Source: Luteimonas chenhongjianii
GTDB lineage: Bacteria; Pseudomonadota; Gammaproteobacteria; Xanthomonadales; Xanthomonadaceae
NCBI RefSeq assembly: GCF_002327105.1
Contig: NZ_CP023406.1
Location: 2,666,001 to 2,730,000, forward strand
Direction of reading: 5' to 3'
Length of the DNA stretch: 64,000 nt
A model generated the notes under the pieces. That model did no database searches, was not told the DNA's origin, and worked only from the letters and a program-made list of their open reading frames with translations. The position numbers and the translations under genes are program-made. Of this stretch, positions 8,694 through 18,517 are shown one piece after another. The stretch's first letter is position 1. Each line of letters starts with the position of its first letter.

Positions 8694-10951
8694 GGCGCGT
8701 CCTCCTGCAGGGCGTCGAGGTAGCGCGCGCCCAGCGCATCGATCGCCGGTCGCAGGACCGGCGCGGCAAGCGGCCGTTGCAGCACGCGCCACAGCTGGGC
8801 GCGCAGCGCCTGGCGGCAGTCATCGCAGGCCGGGTCGCGCTGCAGGGCGTCGACCGTGGCCAGCAGTGCCAGCGGATCGTCGACCTGGCGCGGATGCGCC
8901 TGCGTCCAGGCAACCAGCCCGGCGAGGTCGGCCTCCCCGTTCCAGGCCAGCGCGGTCCACGCGAGTGCGGGCACGTCGGCATCGGTCGTCGCCGGCGCGG
9001 GGACCGGGCGCGGCGTGATCCCATCTCGCTCGCCGCCCAGGCGCCGGCTCAAATCCACCGGCGGCAGCGTGGCACCGACGCGGGCCAGATAGATGCGGTC
9101 GGCCTGCTGGACCTGCTTGATCAGCTCCAGCGCACGGTTCGCATACGGCAGCGCCGCGCGTGGCGCGTACTGGCGCAGCTGCAGTTCGGACTGCCACATC
9201 TCCCCCAGTGCAGCGCGCAGGACTTCGCGCGTGGCCGGGTCGAGCATCGTCGCCGCGCCGGGCAGATCGTGGGTATGGCCGAAGCTGGCCATCACGTCCT
9301 CGGCGCGGCCGAACGTGGTGGCGTCCCGCGGACCGTGATCGTGATCCGCGTGCGCACCCGGCGCGTTGCCCGAGGCCGCGCCCGCAGGACCGTCATCGTC
9401 GTGATCGTGAGCGTGGCCGTCGCCTTCGGCGTGAGCGGCCTCCACTGGCGCGGCCGGCGCGTCGGCTTGGCCGAAATCGTCGATCGGCAAGGGCTTGCGT
9501 GGCGGCGGGGGCGGCGCGGCGTCCGCTGTCGGCGGGGGTTGCGCGCCGCCTTCCGATTCCTCGCCGAGGAACTGGCCATAGCGCAGGCGCAGGATGCGCT
9601 GGTCGACCCCGAGCGCGTCCGAACGCGCTTCGAACGTCGCGGGATCGATGCGCGGGCGCTCGGCCAGCAGCTTTTCGGCGTCGATGATGATCTGCCGCTG
9701 GCTGCGGAAGTACGTCGGCAACACGTCGCGGGCAAGCCCTTCCAGGCCATCGGCATCGATGGGCGCAGGTGGCGGCCAGCGCAGGATCAGGCTCGGACTG
9801 CGCGCGGTCTGCGGCGTGGGCACGCGGTTGTCACGCACCTCCAGTTGCGCCACGAGATCGCCGCCTTGCTCGATGCCGAGCGCGGCCGGGTCGAGCGTCG
9901 TCGAGAAGGTCTTCAGCCCCGCTTCGCCGCGCCCGCGCAGGCTCAGGGTGCGGTCTTCGAACGTGATGCCCTCGCCGCTGCCGCGGGTGACGCTGATCCG
10001 CAGCCGCGCATCTACAGCGACGCCATGGTCGTCGCTGGCCTCGAACGTCAGCGGCCAGCTGCGCTGGCCAGGCGCGTAGGTCGACAGGGTCGCCTCCGGC
10101 CTGCGGACGCGGATCTCCGGCGGACGATCGGCCACCGCATCGAGCCGCCACGGCTGCGCGCGCGTGAGTGCGCCGTCGATGTCGCCATCGACGGCGACGC
10201 GGTACAGCCAGGACTGCTCAAGGCGCAGCGTGGCGACCCAGGCCTCGTCCTCGCGCACGAACGCGATCTCGCTGCCGTCGTGCAGCTGCAGGGCGACCTG
10301 GCGCGGCTGCGGCGCGAAATGCAGCGTCCAGCGCAAGGTGGCACCGGCCGGCGCCTGCGCATCGAGTTCGGTCTGCGTGCGCGGCGCCTGTCCGGTGTAG
10401 GCAGGCGCCCTGATCTCAAGTGCCTGCGACCGCAGCACCGGCAGCGCCGCGGCGTTTCCGGTCTTGGCGCTTGTCGATGGGGTCACCGTCTCGCGCGGCG
10501 CCGATGGCGGCCACCACAACGCGGCGGCAACGAGCAGTGCGCCACCGAACCATGCGGCTGCGAGCGCCCGCGCCGGCCACGGCGTTGGCGCAGGCATCGA
10601 GGGGTCGGCCTCGATGCGGGCCTGCAGGCGCGCCCGCTGCAACTGCTGCAGCGGCGCGAGCGTCGCGGGCGCTGCGAACAACAGCGCGGCGCTGTCGTCC
10701 ATGTCCGTGCGAGCGGCGTCCAGCGCACGCGCCTGCCAGTCGCGATCGAAGCCACGCACGCGGCGCAGGGCGAGCACGGCCGCGACCACGCAGGCGACCG
10801 CAGCGACGGCGATCGCCGGGGCCACGCCCGCCACCCGCCATGCGAGCGCCGCGAGGCCGAGCGCAAGCGGCAAGGCGAGCAACAGCACGATCGCGAGCGC
10901 ACGGCGGCGGATCGAGGCCAGGTTGCGCTGCAGGCGGGTCGCGACGTTCAT
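8690..10951 (-). CDS. DUF4175-like membrane protein with His/Asp-rich insert
   Basis: A 753-aa membrane protein of the MoxR operon. Two N-terminal hydrophobic segments (LAIVLLLALPLALGLAAL and IAVAAVACVVAAVLAL) and another near residue 140 (AAWFGGALLVAAALWW) are followed by a periplasmic region with Ig-like strands (LEIRAPAYTGQ, TFEASDDHGVAVDARLRI) typical of DUF4175-like proteins. Between about residues 500 and 545 lies an unusual low-complexity stretch with HAHDHDDDG and HADHDHGPRD, preceded by a proline run (AAPPPPPRKP). Such stretches bind divalent metals in other families; that role is inference here. The C-terminal third is helical. It overlaps both neighbours by ATGA. Some automatic tools give a start 26 codons upstream; ATG 10951 is favoured by the overlap. 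Confidence 0.78.
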   Translation of the reverse strand: MNVATRLQRNLASIRRRALAIVLLLALPLALGLAALAWRVAGVAPAIAVAAVACVVAAVLALRRVRGFDRDWQARALDAARTDMDDSAALLFAAPATLAPLQQLQRARLQARIEADPSMPAPTPWPARALAAAWFGGALLVAAALWWPPSAPRETVTPSTSAKTGNAAALPVLRSQALEIRAPAYTGQAPRTQTELDAQAPAGATLRWTLHFAPQPRQVALQLHDGSEIAFVREDEAWVATLRLEQSWLYRVAVDGDIDGALTRAQPWRLDAVADRPPEIRVRRPEATLSTYAPGQRSWPLTFEASDDHGVAVDARLRISVTRGSGEGITFEDRTLSLRGRGEAGLKTFSTTLDPAALGIEQGGDLVAQLEVRDNRVPTPQTARSPSLILRWPPPAPIDADGLEGLARDVLPTYFRSQRQIIIDAEKLLAERPRIDPATFEARSDALGVDQRILRLRYGQFLGEESEGGAQPPPTADAAPPPPPRKPLPIDDFGQADAPAAPVEAAHAEGDGHAHDHDDDGPAGAASGNAPGAHADHDHGPRDATTFGRAEDVMASFGHTHDLPGAATMLDPATREVLRAALGEMWQSELQLRQYAPRAALPYANRALELIKQVQQADRIYLARVGATLPPVDLSRRLGGERDGITPRPVPAPATTDADVPALAWTALAWNGEADLAGLVAWTQAHPRQVDDPLALLATVDALQRDPACDDCRQALRAQLWRVLQRPLAAPVLRPAIDALGARYLDALQEDAP

Positions 10952-12099
10952 GCCGTGCGGTTCCGTCGCGGAGACGCCGCCATCCAGCGTTCCAGCGCGA
11001 ACGCCAGCGCGATCAGCAATGCCAACCACGGCCGCAGGTCACGCGGCGTGGGCGGATACGCGGCAAGGCCTGTCGTCGGCGCGAACTCGTCCGCGGTGAT
11101 GCGCGCAGGCGCCGGCAGCGGCCGTGCCAGCGCGCGCAGGCGCGCCGGAAACGCGGGATCGAGCACGGCAGGCAGATGCGCCGGGTCGAGCGCCCGCGTG
11201 AAGCGGATGCAGGTCGCCGCGGCGCAGGGCGCGCGCTCGGCCAGTATCCCGCCATCGGCATCGCGCCAGGCAGGCTGCCAGTCGGCCCCGGGATCGCGCG
11301 GCGTGGCAGGCCCGAGCAGCAACACGCCACCGGCTGCGTGCGCCAGCACGCCGGAGGCAGGTGTGCCCTCCCCCCACCATGCCGCCAGGGCACCGGTGCG
11401 CAACGCCGCCCCGGTGGCCGGCGTCGCCAAGGCATCCGCATCATCGGGTCGCCACGCGCGTGCCACGGCCCGAAGTACGCGCAGCGACGGATCGTCGCCG
11501 GCGATGGCCAGCACGTCGAGCGGTGGCGCCTCGGACGCCTGTGGCTCCGCGGCGTCCGCGTGCGACGGAACCGTTCGCCAGTCGACCACACGCGACAGCG
11601 CGACCGTGCCGCCGTCGGCGCGGTCGATCACCTCGGGCGCGACGACGGTCAACGTGGTCCCGGCCGGCAGGGTCATGTCCAGTTCGCGCAGCAAGCTGGA
11701 GACGCTTGCGGGCTCCGGCTCCGGTGCATTGGGCCCTTCGATCGGCGGGAACCCCGGTGCAAGCCAGCGCGGCGGCGCATCGCCGTCGGCAACAACCGGA
11801 ATCGCATCTTCGACGACGCCCGGCACGACCACGGTCCAGTGCGCCGGTGGGCGCGCCCCGTGCAGCACCGGCCAGGCCAGCCACAGCGCCAGCAACGCCA
11901 GCAGCAGCAGGCGCATCAGCAGCAGTGGCCAGTCGTCGAAGCGCAGGCGCCGGCGCGGCCTGGGCTTCTCGCGGAGCCAGCGCAGCGCCGCGAATGGCGT
12001 CGGCCGGGTCGCGTCGCGTCGCGCCAGATGCAGCAGCAGCGGCAGCAGCCAGGCGGCCAGTGCCGCGAGAGCGACGGGTGCAAGCAGGCCGACGCTCAT
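10948..12099 (-). CDS. BatA-like N-terminal membrane protein
   Basis: A 383-aa protein with the BatA/aerotolerance N-terminal module: a first helix (LAPVALAALAAWLLPLLLHLA), the motif RRRLRFDDWPLLLMRLLLL and a second helix. A long periplasmic domain follows, and a C-terminal helix (PWLALLIALAFALERWMA) ends in basic residues. In this family the N-terminal module usually precedes a von Willebrand A domain; no clear MIDAS (DxSxS) is visible here, so this member looks adhesion-inactive or serves as scaffold. It overlaps the DUF58 gene and the DUF4175-like gene by ATGA, so all are translated together. Confidence 0.78.
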   Translation of the reverse strand: MSVGLLAPVALAALAAWLLPLLLHLARRDATRPTPFAALRWLREKPRPRRRLRFDDWPLLLMRLLLLALLALWLAWPVLHGARPPAHWTVVVPGVVEDAIPVVADGDAPPRWLAPGFPPIEGPNAPEPEPASVSSLLRELDMTLPAGTTLTVVAPEVIDRADGGTVALSRVVDWRTVPSHADAAEPQASEAPPLDVLAIAGDDPSLRVLRAVARAWRPDDADALATPATGAALRTGALAAWWGEGTPASGVLAHAAGGVLLLGPATPRDPGADWQPAWRDADGGILAERAPCAAATCIRFTRALDPAHLPAVLDPAFPARLRALARPLPAPARITADEFAPTTGLAAYPPTPRDLRPWLALLIALAFALERWMAASPRRNRTA

Positions 12100-13022
12100 C
12101 GCGCGCGATCGCCGAACAGGACCTGCAGCACCTGCGACGGCGAGCGGTCGATCACATGCGTCGCATGGCGGATGCCGGCTGCCGCCAGCCGCGCGGCCAG
12201 TAGGCGCTGCGCCTCGGCGAAGCGCGCGAGGTAACCGGCGCGCAGCCCAGGCCCGTCCCCGAGCAGGGACTCGCCCGCTTCTGGCTCCACGAAGCGGCGG
12301 CCGTCGGCGAACGGGAAATCGCGCTCGTCGGCGGTGAGCAGCTGGATCGTGATGACCTCGCGACCGGCATGCGCAAGGCGCTCGAGTTGCGCGACCGCGG
12401 CCTCGTCGAAGAAGTCGCCGAGTGCGATCACCAGATCGCCGCGCACGATCCGTCCCCAGGCCGGCGCGAGCACTTCAGGCTCGGGCCATTGCCCGCGCGG
12501 CGCGGCACTGACCAGCGCGTGGCGCAGGCGATCGCGCTGGCGCGGCCCACTGCCGGGCGTCACCAGCGACAGGCCGGCGCCACCGCAGAGCACGAGCCCG
12601 CAGGCATCGCCCTGGCGCTGTGCGATCTCGAACACGCAGCGCGCGAGCAGCCGCGCCGCATCGAAACGGGAAAACCCCGGCGTGGCCTCGTCGGCCTGCG
12701 CCATCGAGGCGGTGGTATCGAGCAGCAGCCAGGCACGCACGGGACTTTCGCGCTCGGCTTCGCGGACGAAGAACCGGTCACTGCGTGCATAGAGCTTCCA
12801 GTCGATCTGACGCGGCTCGTCGCCAGACTCGTAGGCCCGGTACTGGGCGAACTCCTGGCCGCTGCCGCGATTGCGGCTCGGGTGATGCCCCAGCCCCTGG
12901 CGTCCGAGCGCGTGCCGCGGCCGAAGCCGCAGGGTCGCGATCAACGCACGCAGCGCAGGCGTCAACGCGTCCGTGGACGCGTCGCCTGGCGCCGTCACCG
13001 CAGCGGAGCTGTCGCCGATCAT
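12096..13022 (-). CDS. DUF58 domain protein
   Basis: A 308-aa cytoplasmic protein. The DUF58 hallmark is seen at YRAYESGDEPRQIDWKLYAR, followed by a VWA-like strand (AWLLLDTTASMAQAD) that gives a DxTxS metal-site-like motif. DUF58 proteins work with MoxR ATPases, probably as adaptors that present client proteins; this is known from family context, not shown for this gene. It ends by ATGA overlap with the BatA-like gene and starts eight bases after the MoxR stop. Confidence 0.87.
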   Translation of the reverse strand: MIGDSSAAVTAPGDASTDALTPALRALIATLRLRPRHALGRQGLGHHPSRNRGSGQEFAQYRAYESGDEPRQIDWKLYARSDRFFVREAERESPVRAWLLLDTTASMAQADEATPGFSRFDAARLLARCVFEIAQRQGDACGLVLCGGAGLSLVTPGSGPRQRDRLRHALVSAAPRGQWPEPEVLAPAWGRIVRGDLVIALGDFFDEAAVAQLERLAHAGREVITIQLLTADERDFPFADGRRFVEPEAGESLLGDGPGLRAGYLARFAEAQRLLAARLAAAGIRHATHVIDRSPSQVLQVLFGDRAR

Positions 13023-13030
13023 GTAGCTGC

Positions 13031-14032
<1,002 letters not shown>

Positions 14033-14118
14033 GCGTGCCTCATGGAGTCGTCTGGGGGCGCGCTCGCGCGCGATGTGGCGGCACCCGGCAGGGCCAGCGC
14101 CACAGTGAGGAATTCCGG

Positions 14119-14817
14119 TCATGCGCTCAGCGCATACATGACGATGTTGACCGCGAACTTCGTGTTGTCCTCGGCCAAGAAGCGCTTGTTGCGCCAGTCG
14201 TAGTCCCACTCGCAGCCGTAGTCCTTGTTGCTGTAGAGCACGGCCAGACGTCCGTCGATCGTGATGCCCTTGAGGTAATCGTGGACAAGATCGTCCCCCC
14301 AGCCATTGAGTTCGAAGTTCGTCGTCGGCGGGCCATCGGGGAACTGGAAGAAGCTGCGGTACAGCGCATGCGAGTTGGGCAGCTTCTGCATCGCGGAGGC
14401 ACCGAAGATGGCGGCCATCTGCGCTTCGAAGGATTTGGCGAACATGCCGTCGATGTCGTGGTTGCAGTCGTCGACGAATACGAAGCCGCCGCCGCGCACA
14501 TAGCGCTCGAAGTTGCGTCGCTCCGCGGGACTGAACTCGACCAGCTTGTGTCCGGCCAGGTAGCAGAACGGCGAGGCCAGCATCTTCGGATCCGCCAACG
14601 CGACCACCCGCTCCTCCGGATCGACCCGCAGGCTGGTGTAATCGATCAGCGAGGTGATGATGTTCGAGGGCATCCGCGCATCGACATCCCAGTCACCGGA
14701 CTCGTAGCGCAGGCGGGTGAACCAGAAATCGTAACGGGCGGATTGCGCTGCCAGTGGCGGCAAGGCCATGGCTGCAGCCGCACCGAACAGCATTTGCAGC
14801 GACTGCCGTCGGTTCAT
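14119..14817 (-). CDS. DUF4159 protein with exported N terminus
   Basis: A 232-aa protein. It begins NRRQSLQMLFGAAAAMALP, a short leader with twin arginines and a cleavage site near PLAAQSA, so it is probably periplasmic. The rest is DUF4159-like (FWFTRLRYESGDWDVDARMP, RYVRGGGFVFVDDCNHD, GRLAVLYSNKDYGCEWDYDW), a class I amidotransferase-like fold. As the first gene of the MoxR operon it may be a client of the ATPase or part of an envelope complex; its biochemical role is unknown. Confidence 0.85.
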   Translation of the reverse strand: MNRRQSLQMLFGAAAAMALPPLAAQSARYDFWFTRLRYESGDWDVDARMPSNIITSLIDYTSLRVDPEERVVALADPKMLASPFCYLAGHKLVEFSPAERRNFERYVRGGGFVFVDDCNHDIDGMFAKSFEAQMAAIFGASAMQKLPNSHALYRSFFQFPDGPPTTNFELNGWGDDLVHDYLKGITIDGRLAVLYSNKDYGCEWDYDWRNKRFLAEDNTKFAVNIVMYALSA

Positions 14818-14993
14818 GGCGCGCGCGCTCCGGCGCGGGACATCGCGGCGCGGTCCGGATGACCTCCGTTTGCGCCGCTGCCTTTGCCAGCGCTGTCACT
14901 GCCGGCTTCGCTGCCGCCGCCGACGTGTCCGTTCCAGCGGCTGCCGATGCCCGTGCGCAACGACGGATCGCAGGCGCGCGTTCCAGACCCGGA

Positions 14994-15021
14994 GGGCGCC
15001 GCACAAGGATGTGCGGCGCCC
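14994..15021. terminator. GC-rich hairpin between two minus-strand operons
   Basis: Perfect 11-bp stem GGGCGCCGCAC/GTGCGGCGCCC with a six-base loop. No T-tract follows on either strand, so it is either a weak terminator for the tldD-pmbA transcript or an RNA-stabilising hairpin. Confidence 0.5.
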
Positions 15022-15101
15022 CTGGAATCTGCAGACAGCACTGTGTGCATCACGGAAAGCACAAGCCTCGCGCTATCAGACGACGCCGGCGCGTCGCGCC
15101 G

Positions 15102-16436
15102 TTACACCGCATCCGACAAGGACGTGAACGTGAAGTCCCGCAGCCGCATCGGCGGCAGCATCATCACCATCGACGACTCATCGCCACCCACACGCACCGG
15201 ACGCCCGAGCTCGTCGATGTTGTTGAGCATGATCACCGGCGATTCGTTGAAGCGGAAATTCTTCAGCGGATACTTGATCTCGCCGTTCTCGATGTAGAAC
15301 GTGCCGTCGCGGGTCAGGCCGGTCAGCAGCACGGTCTGCGGATCGACCATGCGGATGTACCAGGTGCGCGTGACGAGGATGCCGCGATCGGTGCCGCGGA
15401 TCAGATCGGCGGTCGAGGCGGTGCCACCGGACATCAGCAGGTTGCCCGGGCGGCCGACGGCGCGCTTGCCCTGCTGCTGGGCCCAGAAGCGCGAATAGTC
15501 GAGATTGGCGATCTTGCCGTTCTCGATGATCGCCATCTTCTCGCGCGGCAGCCCGTCGCCGTCCCACGGCATCACCGCAGCTTCCGGATGCCACGGGTCG
15601 GACACGATGTTCACGCGCGGGTCGTAGACCTGCTCGCCCAGCTTGTTGCCGCCGCCGCGCTTGGACAGGAAGCTGCGCCCCTCATCGGCGGTGCGCGCAT
15701 CGAAGAAACGCATCATGAAGCTGATCAGGCCTGCGGCCGCGGCCGGCTCGAGGATCACCGTGTACTTGCCGGGCTCCAGCGCCTGCGCCTCGGCCGACTC
15801 GCTGGCCTTGCGCATCGCCACGCGTACGTCGCGGCCGGCATCGAACTCGCTGGCATCCTTGAGGTTGCGACCCACCCAGCCCGAACCGCGGCCGTCTTCG
15901 GTACGCACGGTGCAGGTGTAGTTGAAGTTCGTCCCCTGCTGATAGCCGAAATTTCCGTTGCTGTTGGCGAACGCAACGAAGTTCTTGCCGTCGTCGAGGA
16001 AGCCGGCGGCGATCAGGTTCTCGGCCCGGCATGGGGTGATCGACCCGGCGGCCACATTGGCGCGGAACTCCGGGGTGATCGCGGCGGTGGATTCGCTGTA
16101 GGTCGGGCTGGGGCGGTATTCCTGCTTGCCGATCGCCGGCAGGAATTCGGGGTTCTCCGGCGCCAGCCGTGCGAGATCCTCGGCCCGCTTGACCACGCTG
16201 CGCAGCGACGCGTCGTCGAACGCATTGATGCTGGCGGTGCCGACGCGCTTGCCGAACGCGACCTGCACCGCAAGCTCGGCATTGCTGACGATGCCGCTGG
16301 TGGAGACATTGTTGAGCGCGAAGCGGATGTTGCCCGCCACGGAGCCGGACAGCGTCGCGGTGCATTCGTCGGCGGTGGACAGGGCGACGGTCTTCTCGAG
16401 GATCTCGCGCGCCTGGGCTTCGGTGAAAATGGTCAT
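15102..16436 (-). CDS. pmbA: TldE/PmbA-like subunit of metallopeptidase
   Basis: A 444-aa member of the TldD/PmbA family. In the well-studied enterobacterial pair, TldE has no active site and forms a barrel with the TldD protease, which cleaves unfolded or modified peptides. This protein has the family fold (GYQQGTNFNYTCTVRTEDG, KYTVILEPAAAAGLISFMM, EKMAIIENGKIANLDYS, GILVTRTWYIRMVDP) and lacks the HExxxH zinc motif, as expected for TldE. It has no signal peptide (MTIFTEAQARE), unlike its two neighbours. RBS AAGGAG precedes the start, 12 bases after the first tldD stop, so the two genes form an operon. Confidence 0.9.
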   Translation of the reverse strand: MTIFTEAQAREILEKTVALSTADECTATLSGSVAGNIRFALNNVSTSGIVSNAELAVQVAFGKRVGTASINAFDDASLRSVVKRAEDLARLAPENPEFLPAIGKQEYRPSPTYSESTAAITPEFRANVAAGSITPCRAENLIAAGFLDDGKNFVAFANSNGNFGYQQGTNFNYTCTVRTEDGRGSGWVGRNLKDASEFDAGRDVRVAMRKASESAEAQALEPGKYTVILEPAAAAGLISFMMRFFDARTADEGRSFLSKRGGGNKLGEQVYDPRVNIVSDPWHPEAAVMPWDGDGLPREKMAIIENGKIANLDYSRFWAQQQGKRAVGRPGNLLMSGGTASTADLIRGTDRGILVTRTWYIRMVDPQTVLLTGLTRDGTFYIENGEIKYPLKNFRFNESPVIMLNNIDELGRPVRVGGDESSMVMMLPPMRLRDFTFTSLSDAV

Positions 16437-16448
16437 GGTTGATTCTCC

Positions 16449-18083
16449 TTAGCCGAGCGAACGCGCGGTGTTGATCACGTTGATGCCGTCGAAACGGGCG
16501 GTCGACGAGCCATGCGAAACCGCCGAGACCTGGCTCGGCTGGCCCTTGCCGTCGAAGAACGAACCGCCGAGGCGATAGTCGCTTTCGTCGCAGATCGCGC
16601 TGCAGGCGTTCCAGAATTCCGGGGTGCGGATCTGGTAGGCCACGTCCTCGATCATGCCGGTGATTGCGCCGTCCTTGATCTCGTAGAACAGCTGGCCGCC
16701 GAACTGCGCGTTGTAGCGCTGCTGGTCGATCGAGAACGAGCCGTCGCCGATGATGTAGATGCCGTTCTCGACGTTCTTGATCATGTCGGCGACGCTGAGC
16801 GGCGTCTTGCCCGGCGCGATCGACACGTTGGCCATGCGCTGGAACTGCACGCTCGACCAGGAGTCGGCGTAGGCGCAGCCGTCGGACTCGGTCTTGCCCA
16901 GGATATGGGCCTGGTCGCGGATGGTCTGGTAATCCACCAGCTTGCCGTCGGTGATCATGTCCCAGCGCTTGGTGGGCACGCCCTCGTCGTCGTAACCCAC
17001 GGCGCCCAGGCTGCCTGGCTGGGTCTTGTCGGCGAACACGGTGAGGATGTCGCTGCCGTACTGGAAACGCTCCTCGCGCTTGTCGAGCGTGGCGAAACTG
17101 GTGCCAGCGTAGTTGGCTTCGTAGCCGAGCACGCGATCGAGTTCGAGCGGATGACCGATCGCCTCGTGGATCGTCAGCCAGGTGTGCGAAGGATCGAGCA
17201 CCAGGTCGTAGCGGCCGGGCTTGACCGACGGCGCCTTGAGCTTCTCCTGCGCCTGGCGCGCCGCGGCGATCGCATCCTCGCGCATGTCGTAGGACGTGCT
17301 GTAGTTCACGACGCCATTGGGCGAGACCACCTTGCCCGAGGCCGCGCCGTCGAGATATTCGTAGCCCATGCCCATCGGCGAGGACAGCCCGCTTCGGGTG
17401 CGGAACTTGCCGCTGGCCTTGTCGATCGCGGTAACCGTCATCGGCGCCCAGATCCGGTGCACATCCTGGTCGATATAGGAGCCGTCGGTGCTCGCGAAAT
17501 ACTTCTGCTCGTTGACCAGGAACAGCGTGGAATTGACGAAGCTCGCGCCCGCGCCCATTGCCGCGGCGTTGACGCCAAGCAGCAGCTCCACCTTCTCGGC
17601 CACCGGCACTTCCATGCCGTTCTTGCTGATCGGCGTGCGCCAGGACACTTCGCCCGTGCCCCTGACCGGTGCCAGCTGGACCGGCGCGCTCTGCACCTTG
17701 GCGTTGGCCACCGCGATCGCGGTCGCCTGGCGCGCGGCCTCGGCCACACCCTGCTCGGTCAGATCATTGGTCGCCGCGAAGCCCCAGGCACCGCCAGCGA
17801 TCACGCGGACGCCCACGCCCGTCGATTCGGTGCTGACGACGTTCTGCACCTTGTCTTCGCGGGTCATCACGAACTGGCGCAGGTAGCGCCCGACGCGGAC
17901 GTCACAGTAGGTCGCACCCGCGGACGTCGCCGCGTTGAGGCCGGCATCGGCAAGTCGCTTCTTGAAAGCGACATCAAGCGTGGACACCAGCTGCTCGGCG
18001 GCGATGACCCTGCCGAACACGGCAGGCAGCAACAGGCCGCCCGCACCGACACCAGCGAGGGCGAGAAAATCGCGTCTATGCAA
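16449..18083 (-). CDS. tldD: TldD-like zinc metallopeptidase with Tat leader (copy 1)
   Basis: A 544-aa peptidase. The zinc motif HEAIGH (HExxxH) lies in TIHEAIGHPLELDRVLGYEA, and later family motifs are present (GAVGYDDEGVPTKRWDMI, LGKTESDGCAYADSW). The N terminus is HRRDFLALAGVGAGGLLLP, a twin-arginine signal. TTG at 18083 is chosen because GGAG lies seven bases upstream and because it aligns exactly with the ATG of the paralogue (MRRRDF); the open frame continues upstream but without support. It is translated just before the PmbA-like gene. TldD proteins are cytoplasmic in enterobacteria, so a Tat leader is a difference worth noting. Confidence 0.88.
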   Translation of the reverse strand: MHRRDFLALAGVGAGGLLLPAVFGRVIAAEQLVSTLDVAFKKRLADAGLNAATSAGATYCDVRVGRYLRQFVMTREDKVQNVVSTESTGVGVRVIAGGAWGFAATNDLTEQGVAEAARQATAIAVANAKVQSAPVQLAPVRGTGEVSWRTPISKNGMEVPVAEKVELLLGVNAAAMGAGASFVNSTLFLVNEQKYFASTDGSYIDQDVHRIWAPMTVTAIDKASGKFRTRSGLSSPMGMGYEYLDGAASGKVVSPNGVVNYSTSYDMREDAIAAARQAQEKLKAPSVKPGRYDLVLDPSHTWLTIHEAIGHPLELDRVLGYEANYAGTSFATLDKREERFQYGSDILTVFADKTQPGSLGAVGYDDEGVPTKRWDMITDGKLVDYQTIRDQAHILGKTESDGCAYADSWSSVQFQRMANVSIAPGKTPLSVADMIKNVENGIYIIGDGSFSIDQQRYNAQFGGQLFYEIKDGAITGMIEDVAYQIRTPEFWNACSAICDESDYRLGGSFFDGKGQPSQVSAVSHGSSTARFDGINVINTARSLG

Positions 18084-18166
18084 GGGAGTTCTCCGAGGAA
18101 CGTGCGCACGGCGGGCGCCATGTGCGGGGTTGGCGAAACGGCATCGCATCCTGCGGAGCCATCCCG

Positions 18167-18196
18167 ATTCTTGACGCCGTGTGGACGCAGCGTCAA
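18167..18196 (-). promoter_or_regulatory. Promoter of tldD copy 1
   Basis: On the minus strand, TTGACG (18196-18191) and AAGAAT (18172-18167) are 18 bases apart, about 80 bases before the TTG start. The same boxes and spacing recur before the paralogue. The region also has an inverted repeat TTGACGC/GCGTCAA that includes the -35 box. Confidence 0.6.
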
Positions 18197-18517
18197 ATGA
18201 CTTTCGGCACGCGCGCGCATGACACAGTGCGCGTGCCGGCCCGATGCGCGCGCCCACAACGATCATGTCGACGCACGAGGACGGGTAGCGCAGGACCGAA
18301 GTGCCATGCCTCGACCAGCGCCGACGATCCTGCCCCGCGCCAGGCGGAGCCGGCCGTGGGTGATGCAGCAGGACGCGCAGCCGCCATCACTCTCCCGGGG
18401 CAATCGGGACGAAGACGATGTTCCCTGCCTTGCTGCGGGGTTCGCCGAGCCAACGTGCTGCACGCGTCGACCTCTCCCGGAGGGAAGAGGTCGGCGGATC
18501 TCCAGGCCGCGCGCAGC
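18197..18517. other. Gap between the two tldD genes, with hairpin
   Basis: About 320 bases without a gene. At 18468-18493 the arms CGACCTCT/AGAGGTCG enclose CCCGGAGGGA; this lies just beyond the stop of tldD copy 2 on the minus strand and may terminate or stabilise its transcript, although no T-tract follows. Confidence 0.45.

Noticed and set aside
8204..12337. 1377-aa open frame on the plus strand
   Set aside because: It is a high-GC shadow of the MoxR-operon genes on the other strand, is Arg-rich and has no domains; the minus-strand genes have clear motifs and ATGA overlaps.
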